Source of the DNA: Ciona intestinalis
Taxonomy: Eukaryota; Chordata; Ascidiacea; Phlebobranchia; Cionidae
Length of the DNA: 64,000 bases
Reading direction: 5' to 3'
Assembly: GCF_000224145.3 (NCBI RefSeq)
Contig: NC_020170.2
Coordinates: forward strand, 253,001 to 317,000
The notes beneath the pieces were generated by a model. It was not told where the DNA came from and did not search any database. It saw only the letters and a list, made by a program, of their open reading frames with translations. How positions within the stretch are numbered: position 1 is the first letter of the stretch; the number at the start of each line of letters is the position of its first letter. The translations under genes were made by a program, and so were the position numbers. Of the stretch, positions 1 through 12,900 are shown one piece after another.

Positions 1-582
1 TAGAGATATCGCCAAAAGAATTTCATTTGCCCAATCAAGAAGGACTCGTTCCTTCACCAATATAAATATTGGTGACGGTACCGTTTGAACGGAAACATTG
101 GAATTCTATATGTAATTCAATATTAACTATTTGTAAACTTTTATTTCAGTTCACCCTTAATAAATTTAAAATAAAAAGTAATAAAATTTATCAATAATTA
201 CCTAAAATGCCCATTTAGGTTTTACCCATGTATACATAGACATGCATATTTTTGTGTAAAAGGTAACTATAATTTATTAAAGTGGGGTAATATGGGATAC
301 TTAGGCATAATTGCCAAATTTCAAAAATCAAAGTATAAGAGGATTTTTGGTGATACAATATACCATACATTTGTACTATCCTCTATTTATGGATTGACAA
401 CATTTTAAAGAAATATAAATTATAACACATTAAAAGATATTACGTCTTGCAAAAGTTTTAACACTCTACCCAACCAATATAGTTACCTACAGTTTGTTAG
501 TTTATGAAGAAATGGTATTATTGTTTGAAAGTAATAATAACTTATAAAATGTTTATATTTTGCCACAAATTTGTTATTGAAT
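1..582. other. Intergenic, AT-rich; repeat fragment
   Basis: No gene is recognised. The stretch near 280-480 (GTGGGGTAATATGGGATAC, then TTTTTGGTGATAC) resembles the left part of the long inverted-repeat element seen whole at 12590-13470, so it is probably a decayed copy. The rest is unique AT-rich sequence. Confidence 0.5.
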
Positions 583-898
583 GTAATGAATGTAACTTAC
601 TTTATCCTCGCGTGGCCGGAAAACGACAGTCGTTATCACACGGGTTTAACACCTCGTGCCAGCTTACGAGTTACCATGTATCTTACTTTGTGGGTAATTA
701 TTTTTTGGGGATTTTTTTTTTTTTTTATGTATTTCTGAAAATTTAGACAACCCATTAGTAACCATTGGGTTGGAGCAATTGCCGTTAAGTGTCTTGCCCA
801 AGGACACATACGCCCACAATGGTAGCAGCATCGATCCTTGAACCCATTACCTCTGGGTTACAGGCAGGCGCGCTAACCACTATACCACGGCGCCGGAC
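583..898 (-). repeat. tRNA-headed SINE, near full length
   Basis: Minus-strand copy. The tRNA-like head (GGCGCCGTGGTATAGTGGTT, A box; GGTTCAAGG, B box) lies at the right end. The body reads CAATTGCTCCAACCCA. The tail has the GGCACGAGGTGT and CGTTTTCCGGCCACGCGAGG blocks and an ATTC-type 3' end. It carries a T-run expansion near 711-725. The family may be Ciona Cics-1. Confidence 0.85.
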
Positions 899-1118
899 GT
901 TTATTTATTTTCTGCCATTTCCCCACCACACAAGGGTAAATAAATTCATTCGTTACAACAACTGTCATCTCGGATAAATAAGTAGGTTTAAATAAACAGC
1001 AACCTACAATAGCCCAAGCCATCCATGATAATACTGTCTTCTATGCTCTGCAGCAAAATTTGCAANATCTCTGTTTTTGTGATGTTACTGTTTTCGTATG
1101 GCAGCTGAAATCATAGAA

Positions 1119-1168
1119 NNNNNNNNNNNNNNNNNNNNNNNNNNNNNNNNNNNNNNNNNNNNNNNNNN
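1119..1168. other. Assembly gap (50 N)
   Basis: Run of 50 unknown bases, with a single N at 1066. Its right edge is the SINE word CGCCCACAATGG, so the gap opens inside a SINE copy. Confidence 0.95.
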
Positions 1169-1258
1169 CGCCCACAATGGTAGCAGCATCGAGCCTTGAA
1201 CCCATTACCTCTGGGTTACAGGCAGGCGCCCTAACCACTATACCACGGCGCCGGACAG
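1169..1258 (-). repeat. SINE head, cut by assembly gap
   Basis: Minus-strand copy of the tRNA-like head, with B box, A box and the GTCCGGCGCC terminus at 1258. The remainder of the element is lost in the adjoining gap. Confidence 0.85.
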
Positions 1259-2057
1259 TGCAACACTGTTTTTCGCCTAACCCACTTCTCATAACTCATC
1301 TGTAAGAGCCTGTGACAAAATTTAAATCTATTATCTTGTTATTTAATTGGTATATTATATTTGCATTATCACTGGTTAACTTTAAAACTACAACCCTGCT
1401 GACTGTCTAGCCACTCTAGCGCAACCACGTGGCCACTGAACTTTGATATTTTTATTTTCTCTTTTATCCTTACGTTTGTTGTGTGGTTTAGAATTAGATA
1501 TCAGTTGTCTTTATTTTTATTGTTTGCAGCGTTTTAATGCGAACTCTTTTACTCTAGCAAAACTTGTTTTAATTTCGACCTCTCTGTTTATTGTCGCCAA
1601 TATTGTTTGTACCATGTATGTGGCTCCTGCTGGATTGTTCTTTTATGAATACATTTGTACATATTCAACAAGTGGGGCATTAATCAGGTTATAAACGCTT
1701 CAGTCGCTTACTGGTTACGGTTAAGACTGCAGACGCGTAAGAGTTAAACCCTAGCTTCTACACCCCTAATGTGCAAATAATTGTCCTAAAAGCCAAACGT
1801 TCAAAGTTAAAAACCCGCACGGACACAAGTTACTTTTTTATATTATTATATGCAACTTGTAGGCTTTTATTTTTGGTTAATTGGATCTATAATTTAAGTC
1901 ATATTGAACCCTGTCTATTTCCCCATTCACACATCTCGGCTCTGATTTCCAAACCAAAGCCAACGAGTATCCGCAGCTGGCTTTGAGTGCATGAAGCAAA
2001 CGTAGACAATTGCAAAACGCACCGAGGAGCTGCATCTTCTTGGCCAAGCAACTATAA
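1259..2057. other. Intergenic, nothing recognised
   Basis: AT-rich sequence with short open frames only. No splice-flanked conserved exon or RNA gene is seen. Confidence 0.5.
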
Positions 2058-2345
2058 CGTCTACACCCGGCAAAGTGATTAGCGCGCCTGCCTGTAACCT
2101 ACAGGTAATGCTCGGTTCAAGGCTCGTCACGGCTACCATTGTGGGCGTATGTGTTCTTGGGCAAGCTATACTTACCGGCAATTTATTCAATCCAGTGGTC
2201 ACTAATTGGTTGTCCCAACTATCAGCCATACATAAAAAATGAATTACCCACAAAGTAACATTGTAAGGAGCTAGGGTTTAACTCGAACACGACTGCACTT
2301 TTACTCGTAAGGAAAAAAAAAACGACCGTTGTCTATAACTTAATT
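2058..2345 (+). repeat. Diverged SINE copy
   Basis: Plus-strand copy beginning CACCCGGCAAAGTGATTAGCG, with the B-box region GGTTCAAGGCTCG, the TACCATTGTGGGCG word and the body. The tail is decayed. Confidence 0.8.
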
Positions 2346-2351
2346 TATATA

Positions 2352-2364
2352 CCCCCCCCCCCCC
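2352..2364. repeat. Poly-C tract
   Basis: Thirteen consecutive C residues directly after the diverged SINE tail. Its length is likely to vary in sequencing. Confidence 0.9.
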
Positions 2365-2582
2365 TGATCAATATGTACAGATGTATTGACGATAACGCAA
2401 ATCATAAACGATAGTAGGATCCCAACAATAGCCAAATAACCGCCAAATCAGCCAGATCGCCAAAGAGAGCCAGATAGAGAGCCAAAGAGAAAAGGTTTAA
2501 GAGACAGTTACGTTTAGTCGCTATCAAATAAAACAATGTTAATAGCTGAACAGATAATAATAAAATCCTAAACACATACAAT

Positions 2583-2782
2583 ATATAGTGGGATGGGAGA
2601 AGATGGGACACCTTTTCAATCTATTTTCTCGTACATTTTAGTAGTAAACAAAGAACATTCAAAGAATTATAAAACCTTGTCCTCGTGACTTTCATAGACC
2701 GTTGTTAATTGTTTAAAACACGATCAGGATATTTATATATTTTGTGCTGAAGGTGTCCCATCTTCCCCACCCCCACTATATA
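2583..2782. mobile_element. Short inverted-repeat element (MITE)
   Basis: Ends are ATAGTGGGATGGGAGAAGATGGG and its inverse, with TA-rich flanks. The core words (TTTGGTAGTAAACAAAGAACATTC, AACACGATCAGGATATTT) define a family with about 21 copies here, possibly Ciona Cimi-1. No coding capacity. Confidence 0.85.
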
Positions 2783-2842
2783 AGCCAATCAGACGATGGC
2801 GCTAGGTAGTCAGTAAAGTAGTAACAGTTGGAGTTAACAAAC

Positions 2843-2937
2843 ATACAAGGTAACCTGTAAGCTCGCACGAGATGTATGAAACAGTCGTTTCCGACCACAC
2901 GAGGATATAGTAAGTTATATTTATTCATACTCCTGTA
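2843..2937 (+). repeat. SINE 3' fragment
   Basis: Matches the SINE tail: GTAACCTGTAAGCTCGCACGAG through GAGGATATAGTAAGTTA. Confidence 0.7.
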
Positions 2938-3289
2938 AAAAAGTACAAGAGTAAGAAGCTCTTAAAATACCACGCCCTACAAGATCGTTAGCCAAGTTAG
3001 AATGGACAATTAAAATATGAAAACAGATACTCAACAAGGCAAACGAACCATTAGTAAACCACTAGAAATATATGAATAAATTGACTCTAAAAGTAAGAGT
3101 CTGTGCTTGGAAGGTTTCCTAATGTCGTGCGAAAAAAAAGGTCTAACGTATGAAAGCGGCGATAAAGTCTACCGTTGGTGCTACAAGAAGGAGGGCATTC
3201 TACAATCTTGTTGCGAGGAGAACGTGCGATTCGTGGTGGACGTGAACTGTTATCTGACCAATTGCCTAAAGTCCAGGCAATGAGAAAAA

Positions 3290-3301
3290 TGCGCATGCGC
3301 A
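3290..3301. promoter_or_regulatory. Perfect NRF1-type palindrome
   Basis: TGCGCATGCGCA matches the NRF1 consensus YGCGCATGCGCR exactly. It sits in locally GC-richer sequence (3100-3460) downstream of TRPA1, with no gene recognised beside it in the window. Whether it works as a promoter element is unknown. Confidence 0.4.
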
Positions 3302-3742
3302 TTAGTGCCGAATACAAATATAACGGCGGAGTAGATATATCAAAACACCCGCCCGATTGTGCTTTATTTTCCGTCTTCCCCGACTCTACTATAAGTGTTG
3401 TAAGTACAGTCAACGGCGACAAAACAATGTTTTGAAACAATGACGTTATCAGCCTCACCAACTGCCTGTCCTTGAAACTTTTACCACTACAACGGGCTGT
3501 ACTTCACGTATACTTTAATTCTATCACAAACGTTGTAATTCTGGGGCTTGTTTGTCACATATAGCATTGAGAACTTAAGTCAATAATATTATATATTCGC
3601 ACTCCGTTGTTAAATTTTACAGAAAATAGCATTGTGGTTATTATGTCGATTTCAATGCGGGCTCGTTTCTCTGGACATACTTTGTAAGTAGGAGTTGTTT
3701 GAAGCAAAATTGGAAACTTCGTGATTAATTGCTTGCTGTGTA

Positions 3743-3748
3743 TTTATT
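3743..3748 (-). terminator. Candidate poly(A) signal for TRPA1-like gene
   Basis: AATAAA on the minus strand, about 160 bases beyond the TRPA1-like stop codon. It is the nearest canonical signal downstream. Confidence 0.45.
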
Positions 3749-3907
3749 TATAATACGGATGGGTCTATAATAATATGTTTTTTATGAAAGTACGTAATAC
3801 CCAAACAAATATTCTGTTTGTGCAAACAAAATATCTGATTCCTGCTTTACCTTATATAAATCATTTTAAAACTAGCTATGTAGGTTGCATGTATATATAG
3901 TTAAGGT

Positions 3908-6900
3908 TTAAAGAGCTGTTCCAGCCTGTTGTGAATTGGCAGACATTTTCTGAAGATCTAAATTTAGTTTCATGATGAGCTCCTTCAATTCTTTGACGTC
4001 TTCTGACAATTTCTCTGTTTCGCTCTGCATTAAATATGATACAAACTAAAATATATGGTAGGTGGGGTGGGGGAAGATGGGACATCTTTTCATTTGACTT
4101 TTTTGTCCCATTTGGTAGTAAAAAAGAAACATTCAATAAATTATAAAACCGTGTCCTCACAACTCTCATAGACCGTTGTTAATTGTTTAAAACACGATCA
4201 GGATATTTGGTTATTATGTGCTAAAGGTCTTCCTCTACCCTACTATATAATAAATCTAAAAATGAATGTTTTTATGTCCGATTTAAATGTGTTCATCACG
4301 GTGTAGTAAACTTAATTTTAACTTTAAATGTTGCTTATCTTAATGGAGGATATACTATTGAAACTTAAATACTATTCAAATGTGCACAATTTATTTGCTA
4401 TAAGAGCTGATTTATAAAAAATAAACTTCTATAATACTTCTCATAGACAATTCATAGATTTCTTTTTTGACACAAACCATTCAAACTAACTAGAATAACA
4501 TAAAGGACAAAAAGTCTTACTTTTTCCTTAGGAGTCATTTTTTGCGTTTCAGTCCCAACTGTTAGAAACCAACGAATGAAAGCTGGTTGATTGCGGAGTT
4601 TGTTCGGATAAATTCGATTAATCCGAATAACCCATCTTCGCCGAAGAAAAAACGGGACAGCATATTCCATGTCAAGAATGCCAGATGCCTGCAATGTAGG
4701 ATCAAATTATAACATAAAAGAAATTTTCTGTTTACTACTTTTTGTTCAACTATTTAATGAAGGAGGTGTTTAAAACCATAAATATTAAAGAAATAATGTC
4801 ATATTTTATCTAAATTAAAACCCAAGGTTTTGTAGCAATCTAATCTTCTTTCAACTCATTATCGTGAAAAACGCTGGAAAAGGCATAAAATTTACATCAT
4901 AAAATTAGAAGACTTCTTACTTGCAAAGCTAGCCGTTTCAAAGTAGCTTGCTCTTGCACTGAAGCAATATCATCAACGGCAAGACCAACCTGTTGCTCAG
5001 TTTTATAAATTTCTTAAAACTATTTGCTAAAACTAGATTCCTCACCAAGAGATTTGTAACAAGCAGACTCATAACAACAACAAATATCACAAACACAAAG
5101 TAAGATGAGGTTGAATATTGAAGAACACTATTGTAATCAGTTGTTGTGAAATGTGACAAGAATACAGTAGAGTAATCCATCTCACCAATCATCATCACAA
5201 AAGTTTTTACAATTGCAGTTATTGGGGTGTAGAATTCGTACTGTGATTTAACATATGTATTTATTTGTTGCAACAAGCACACAAACATAATGTTCGGATA
5301 TCAAACCTGGTTTTGCATTAGAACATAGAAACTGAATGAGAAGCCAAGAAGGAATAAAATCAAGATTGCAGCGAACTTTAGAAAGGATAAAGTCACACTT
5401 GCCACCATAAATACATAGATACCAAGTGATAATGATCTCCGTACATACAGCAATAGATTCATCCATGACAACAAGACGGCAAATGCACCACATTCCCACT
5501 GCCATTTCTATAAAAATTAAGGTTTATTGATAGTGTAGTACAGAGCTTAAAAACTCCATATACCGCGCTAATGTTATTACTAATGTACTATCATTCTTGA
5601 GCAAGACACTTAACAGTAATTACTCCAATTCCGTTGTCATTAATGGGTTTTCCAAATTAACAATGAATTTTTAATTTGTACAACATTCCTATTGAACTCA
5701 CCATGCAATTTCTGTACAAAAAAGTTACAGCGTCACTGATGTAATAGTAAATACAGCGAATTAAATTACCTCTCTTATTCCAGTATCCGATGCAAGAGGA
5801 TCCGAATCCACAAATACAAGGATGGAAAGCGAATACAGAGCAAGTTCCATGTAATTTGAAAGATCCAAAAAATATTTCAATCTTTGGTGGAGAATTTGTA
5901 ACATCTTGAATAATTGTTTTTAATTCATTACTACTCACGGTTTTATACATCTTAAATAAAAAAATACTTCATTCAGCCATGGTTTACCAATGCACTATAG
6001 CCATTTCACCTACACACCTATGTTTACTTGAATGATTGCTCCAACCCAGTGGTCACTAAGGGGTTGTCTGAATTATCAACACCCGTGTTATAACGACTGT
6101 CATTTGCCGGTCACGAAAGGATAAAGTAAGTTACATTCATTCATTCATTCATTCATTCATTCAAGCACTTTTCCAACTAGACCACATAATTAAGGAATGT
6201 TTCCAGGTACATCATGATGAATTATAATAGTTGCAAGCTGAGTCTAAGTGTTAGCACCTCTTTTGCAAGTTGAACAGCGGAAAATGCAATGATAAGAGCG
6301 ATTGTGATGTAACGGGCTCCATCTGCATTTTGACATGTATTTCCCCAAACATCCTGTGCTTGCTCAATTATCCTGGAATTGCAATTTGTGAGTAAACATG
6401 CTTCAATAAACCACACAACATATATAGTTAATGTCCTGACAATTCAAAAATAAGGAAAGTAATGGTGTATGGTCAGTGTGTAGGGTTTAAAGGTTGAAGA
6501 GGTAGCAGTCAAGTTAAAAAAGTTTCAAAGTTTGCTGTAGTATGTTACTATGAAATATAACAAAAGTACTTATACACCCTCTGGTTATTGGTTATATTGA
6601 AATTTGATCAATGTATCATATCATTGCCAACAGTGACAGAAAGCGACCGTTGGTGGGTTCATTAAAATATTTTATTTACCAGAGTCCAAAACTTCAATAG
6701 TTTAAGTTGTGGTAATCAATGATGTATATTGAAATTCACAAGGAATGTGTTACAACCACTGGTGTGAATACTGAAGCAAATTAAATCTCTCGAACAAATT
6801 AATCTCTCACTTAAAATGTGGGCTAAGAGTTTAAACTGATTTAAAATGGTGCGCAACCATCACATACCTGATGCATGACTGCCCTTGTTCAATCCCACTC

Positions 6901-9900
6901 TCGGTTCCAGTAATATTGATCGCAAATCTTGGGGGTGTTGTCGTCATATAAACGTTCAACAAGACAAGATAAACAATGTATGAAGCCAGATTTAATCCAT
7001 ACAAATACCGACCAAACTTTTTCCACTTATAATTCAACAAGCTTGTAACAGTGGGATGTTGCAAGAGCGATTCACGTTTAGATTCAACCTGGAATTTTAT
7101 TTCAATGATTAAAATGTGTCTGTGCATAATGGCATTCCATCAATACAAATCTGGAAAATCAAATCAAAAAACAATGGGTGTGGGTGAGAGGTTAGCAGTG
7201 CAGCTATATAACGGAGGGTTGGAGAGGCTATTGGTCAAGATTGGTTTGTTTCAAATTGATGCAAGACTACACATGATAACAAGTTGCCAATAACTTGTGT
7301 GGGTTACAAAGTACATGAACTAGTTCATTTCCTTACATTATTAGAGAGATATTTCTTACCATGAGCGTTAAAGGGTGATCTTTAGAAACATCTGCTGCAG
7401 AATCAGAATAAGGGACAACTCCTTTCTTAAGTCGATGGTAATTATCATAGATATCATATTGTTCCAGAAAGAAATCAACTTTTTTATTGCTTGATGAATT
7501 TGTGTTCTGCCAATTTATAACATAAACATCATGTAAAATTTTTATCATTTTATTCTGTTTTATTTTGTTTAAACATTGGTTTATGAGTAACTTTATTGAT
7601 GTATTTATTTATGCTGATGTTTCAACAATACACTTGGTGGTGCAAAAATAAATAAAAAACAGGGGTTGCACTTTTTAACTACAAAACTTCTATTTTTTAA
7701 ACTGGTTACATCACTATAAACATATCATACATACTTTGGAGATTTATACAACTCTAGTAAAAAAAATGAGCCAATGGTAAAACGTAAATCTAAAAAAAAT
7801 TTTCGTCTGACAAAGTGTCTTCCATTTCCCCCCACCCTACTATATTCACAAACAAGAAGCATTTATTAAACCAAATTTGAACTAAATTTAAATTTCTTCA
7901 GTAGTATAGAAAGTAGAAACGGTCAAGCACAGTGTCTTTTTTATGGGAAATCTCATGCTTTATTTGAGCATCTCTATACATTATACAATTTGTTATTTTT
8001 TTTAGGAATCCTCCTTTAAACATTTTTAAAAGGATGGTGAAGGGTTAAGTATAAGAGGCCATATAATTAATTTAAAAAAGAAAAATATTACCAACATCTG
8101 TTAGTAACCTGTATGCGACTATAAACATATTTATTAACAAGCAACCTACTTTTTCCTGTTTGATTAAATCTTTACCACCAGACCACCTTCCAACCTCAAA
8201 AGCATCATCAAGGAATTTATAATCAAAAGTAATCTGAAAAATATTATGTCAGTTTAAAAGTTGGAAGCAATTTTTCACCTAATCTGCGCACTTCTCTGCT
8301 ACTTTGATTTCATTTATTTAATGTTAAATATTACTAACCTCATGTTAGATATATCTTTGGGTTCATGAGTTGTGATATTTTTTCCCCCAGTATCTTACCT
8401 AACTGTGGCTGCCAGTATGTTTAAGGTTTAGATTGTAGATTAAAAACTCCATTTTTTTATCTTTTGAGAGAAAAGGTTTATTCTTAAGGGATACAGAAAT
8501 GAACCACAAGCATGGCTACTCCAACTACCACAACATACGTCAAGCAGATTTTTTATCGATAGTCAAGTGAATAATCCAAGTGATTACTGTGAGTCTGTGA
8601 CTACATATTGTGACATAGCATAAAGCTTTTAGGATAAAATCTTTTACCTCATAATTAGGATTGTCAGATCTCAAATTGTCTTTTTTCATGCACTTTGTCA
8701 GCACAGCCTCAGCAACAGCAGGCAAATGTTTAATTAATCGACGGAATGGCGTCGACATTTGACCTGCTTTTATTATGTTTAATAAAATTGTGGTTAAAAG
8801 GTATGACAACAAAAGTTGGCACGTTCAAAAATAAGTTAGTTGGTGATTAGAAGTGAGAGTGGTATTATTTAGGTCGGCAACTGTCAACTCTCAATTTATT
8901 AAGATCATACCTGCTGATAAAGTCACGTTTGACAAACTTTTCTCCCAACTAGCATGCTCGATCAGTAACCTTGCACAATCTTCACATTGATTATCAATAG
9001 CAACATCTAATGGATTCCTACCATCAAGCAGCCGAGATGAAACATCTGCACCCCATGAAAGAAGCAGACCCACCATTTCCTTGCAGCCTTTCCTGCATCC
9101 AATGTGAAGAGGACTTTCCTACATTATTATCATTACTAGTAAGGAATATATCATAATAGCTTTGTTATTTACAAAAAAAATATGGCAAAATAAAACTCTT
9201 TTTTGCACATCATACAAAAATCCCTGACTTTATAAAGTTTCTTGTGCTTACAGTAAAATAGTTAACAATACCCAACTTTGAATATTTTTGCCTAAGGTTA
9301 TAGTGATCTAAAAGTGCCAACAACCAACTTACAAATAGTCTAGTTTTGTTTTGAAGCAGACTTGGATCATTTTGCAGAAGAATCGTTGCGCAATCCACCC
9401 AGCTCTCATTCACACAAACATCCAAAGCCGTCCAACCACGACCATCACTAAACACATCATGTAAACAACACCTTCATAAATCTCCTAAGCATATCTTACA
9501 TGTCCCTTGCACATGCTCCCATTCTCAATAATTCCTTGATAGCTTTAAGATGTCCACGCAGAGCAGCAAGATGCAAAGGACTTTGAGATTTTGCATCTTG
9601 ATCATTCAGTGTTGCTCTATCACGCATCACTATCTCATGAATAATGTCATAATGACCATTATATGATGCAACATGAAGCGGAGTTTCTTCATTGTCATTT
9701 CGCATATTAAATTTGGAATAAGCAGCAATGACAATCTATCAAATATCAGTTATATAAAAGCACCTAGTTTGGTCATGTTGAATGGACAATAAACATTAAA
9801 ATCACACAACATTTTTTGGTACGGAAGGAGGAAACCTAATGTTTAATGCTGTATGAAAGCTTTTATCTAAAATATAACTGTTTTTGGCAAGTATGCTTAT

Positions 9901-12900
9901 AAGATTAACAATTTGATCTCCAAAAAAAATGTTATGTATTAAGAGTGTGACTGCAACGAGCACAATGAAGCGATAAGCAGTGGGTTAACCCCATCATTCC
10001 AATTCTAAACCTCATTTTTTATTAAAACAAAAACCTTGAAAATGTCCAGTCTTCCTTGCTCTGCTACAAGATGCAAGGCAGTGTTTCCTTCTTTATCACA
10101 ATCCGTCAACAATTGCTCACGCTCATGGTGACCAAGCAACAACTGCCAAGTAAAAGATTGCTTAAACTATTTTTACCTAACTCCAATGTGCTCTTTAACC
10201 ATCTTGAACCACACATATGTGTTAGTACAATATCAATCGAGCACCTTACAATTCAAAGCAGAGACCAGAAGTCCACAACAAAGTGGTTAGATTAAACAAA
10301 TAGCCACTTAGGTTGTTGGCTTCAGCTTTTATATTTTAAGATTAAAGACCAACCGATATTAATTTTTTCTACTGCCAATATTTTTAGTCTTTACCGATAT
10401 TTGTCACTATAGCGCAACATATGAAATAATCAGTATTATTCAAAGGTTATACCTGTAGCCTATTCAAGATATTGCAAGTTATAATAAGGAAAAAATGGTT
10501 GGTCTGTTCTTTGGAAGGTGTTGCTTTTGTACGTAACCTGGGATGCACATGAACGCTAACTACAACGCACGTAACGATCAAACTACGACTCACATGGACG
10601 TTAAACCATGATACACGTAAAGGTCAAGTAGGACGCACGTCGCTTCGCAAGAACTATTTAAAAATCGGTGTAATATCGGCACTTTTTTATCAATACCGAT
10701 TTTTACTAATACCGGTGAACCTATATATCGGTTGACCCCTATTCAAGATAACAACCTCAACAACTTTTAATCTTCCATGTTTTACAGCAAGATGAAGGCA
10801 ATGCTGATCTTTGAATCCTCTTTTAACAACATTTGCTTTATGATTGATCAAACATTGAACAATTTCATAATTTCCTTCTTTACAAGCAATCATCAGTGGG
10901 GAAATATTTTGTATGTTAGACAGTTCACAATCACAGTCTGGTCTGAAACAGAAAATTTTGGCAGTTACAAAACAATTGCAATTTATACTTGGTCTGTGGT
11001 ATAATGTAGTTTATTGATCTATTTATAATAAGATAATATAGCGAATGAGTTAATGGGTAAATATAACTTATATATGCTCAACTGATAAGGCAACAATTAT
11101 CATGTTTTATTCTATACATCTCATGTAAGCTTACGAGTTACCACATGTGTGACTTTATGGACGATTAACATTACCATGCTTGCTATCAGCAATAAATAAA
11201 AATATAGCATATATATATAGATAGGATAGTAGTAACTAGAAGACACAAATTACATACATAGTCAACAGATATTCAACACACTCCAAAAAGTTTGGTTGAG
11301 CTGACAAATACAGAGGGGTTGCCAATTGATCGTTTCGTTGATTAATGTTCGTATCTCGGGATAAAATCAACTGCATCATATCAAGTCGACCAATCATGGC
11401 AGCCAAGTGTAAACAAGTGTTACCATCACCCCTCGCAAGACCAACATAATTTGAATTCTCAGCTGTGTGAACAAAAGTATCATCAATTCAGTTTCATATC
11501 ACAGTAATTACGAACTTACAGTTATAAAGCCAACTTATGTTATCTCCCACAAAAACAATAAAAAGCAACTAAGTGTATGAAACATGACACTTTTGTTATA
11601 GCCCCGGTGTGCCCCACCATGCAAAGATAAATAAATGATGATGATAAACTAGTTTTACTTAAGTAATATTTTCTTGAATTCCCTTCTATTAGTTGAACTT
11701 CTTGATCCCAAGTTTCAAGGATAAGTAAGAAAGTTTTAAGATCTCCACTTTCCACTGTGCAATGTAGTGGCGTATTTAGTTCATGATCTCGATCTAAAAG
11801 TCTCAACAATCGACCATCATCACCAGCAACACCAGCTACTTTCAGCAACGCTTCTGCTACCTAAAGGTCCCATTATGACAAGATAAAAATAATTTCTTTA
11901 ACCTGACAAACCTCGCAATAGCCATTTCTGCATGCCATTATTAGTGGAGTGTTTCCACTTCTATCTTTCATCATTAACATAGATTTGTTTCCATGAAGCA
12001 AGAGAAGTTCAACAACATTAAGATGTCCATGTTGTGCTGCCTCGTGAAGTGGGGTGGATCCTCTTATATCTTTTACCTAAAAAAAATTATGACTTACTTA
12101 ATGTAACTTATTTTATCCTTGCGTGGCCGGAAAACGAAAATCGTTATAGCTTGGGTGTTCTGTTTACTGTTTCATACAACTCATGCCAGCTTACGAGTTA
12201 CCATGTATGTTTCTTTGTGGATGAATATTTTTTTGCTTGTCTTTTATTTATTTATTTGTATGGCTGATAATTTGGACAACATATTAGTAACCACTGGGTT
12301 GGGGCTTGCCGTTAAATGTTTTGCCCAAAAACACGTACACCCACAATGGTGTCAGCAACCAGCCTTGAAGCCATTACATTTGGGTTAGAAGCAGGCTCCC
12401 AAACTACTATGCCACAGCGCCGGACTTAAGCCAAAAACAGCAACCCAGATATATTCGGATTGAATATGATAAGACTATCAGTTGATTGAGCTTTCATTTT
12501 CCCCAAACCTGTAACTTAAAGGGGCATTTTGCTGTTTAAAACTTTGGTGATACCATTAGATCACTTTTAAGCATTATTTTTGTAGGTAACATATAGTAGA
12601 GTGGGAAAGATGGGGAAAGATGATTAGCACATATTGCCCAATATTTCCAAATTCAAAATACATGGCTGTTTTTGGGTGATACCAGGAATTAGTACTATAG
12701 TTCATCAATTAAACATTTAAAAATATATTAAAACACACTAGGAGTTTTTTAGCTTTTCACACAACAGGTGTAATTTTACAAATTCGAAAACATACAAAGT
12801 AAATTAATAATAACTAATTAACTGTTAACATAACTAACTAATTAACTATTAATTAATAATTGAATCACTCCTGAGATATAATTATTTGAATTAAAAGCAA

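Noticed and set aside
3087-3461. 124-codon and overlapping 86-codon frames on opposite strands downstream of TRPA1.
   Set aside because: Composition is not protein-like and no family was recognised; treated as chance frames in a GC-richer island.
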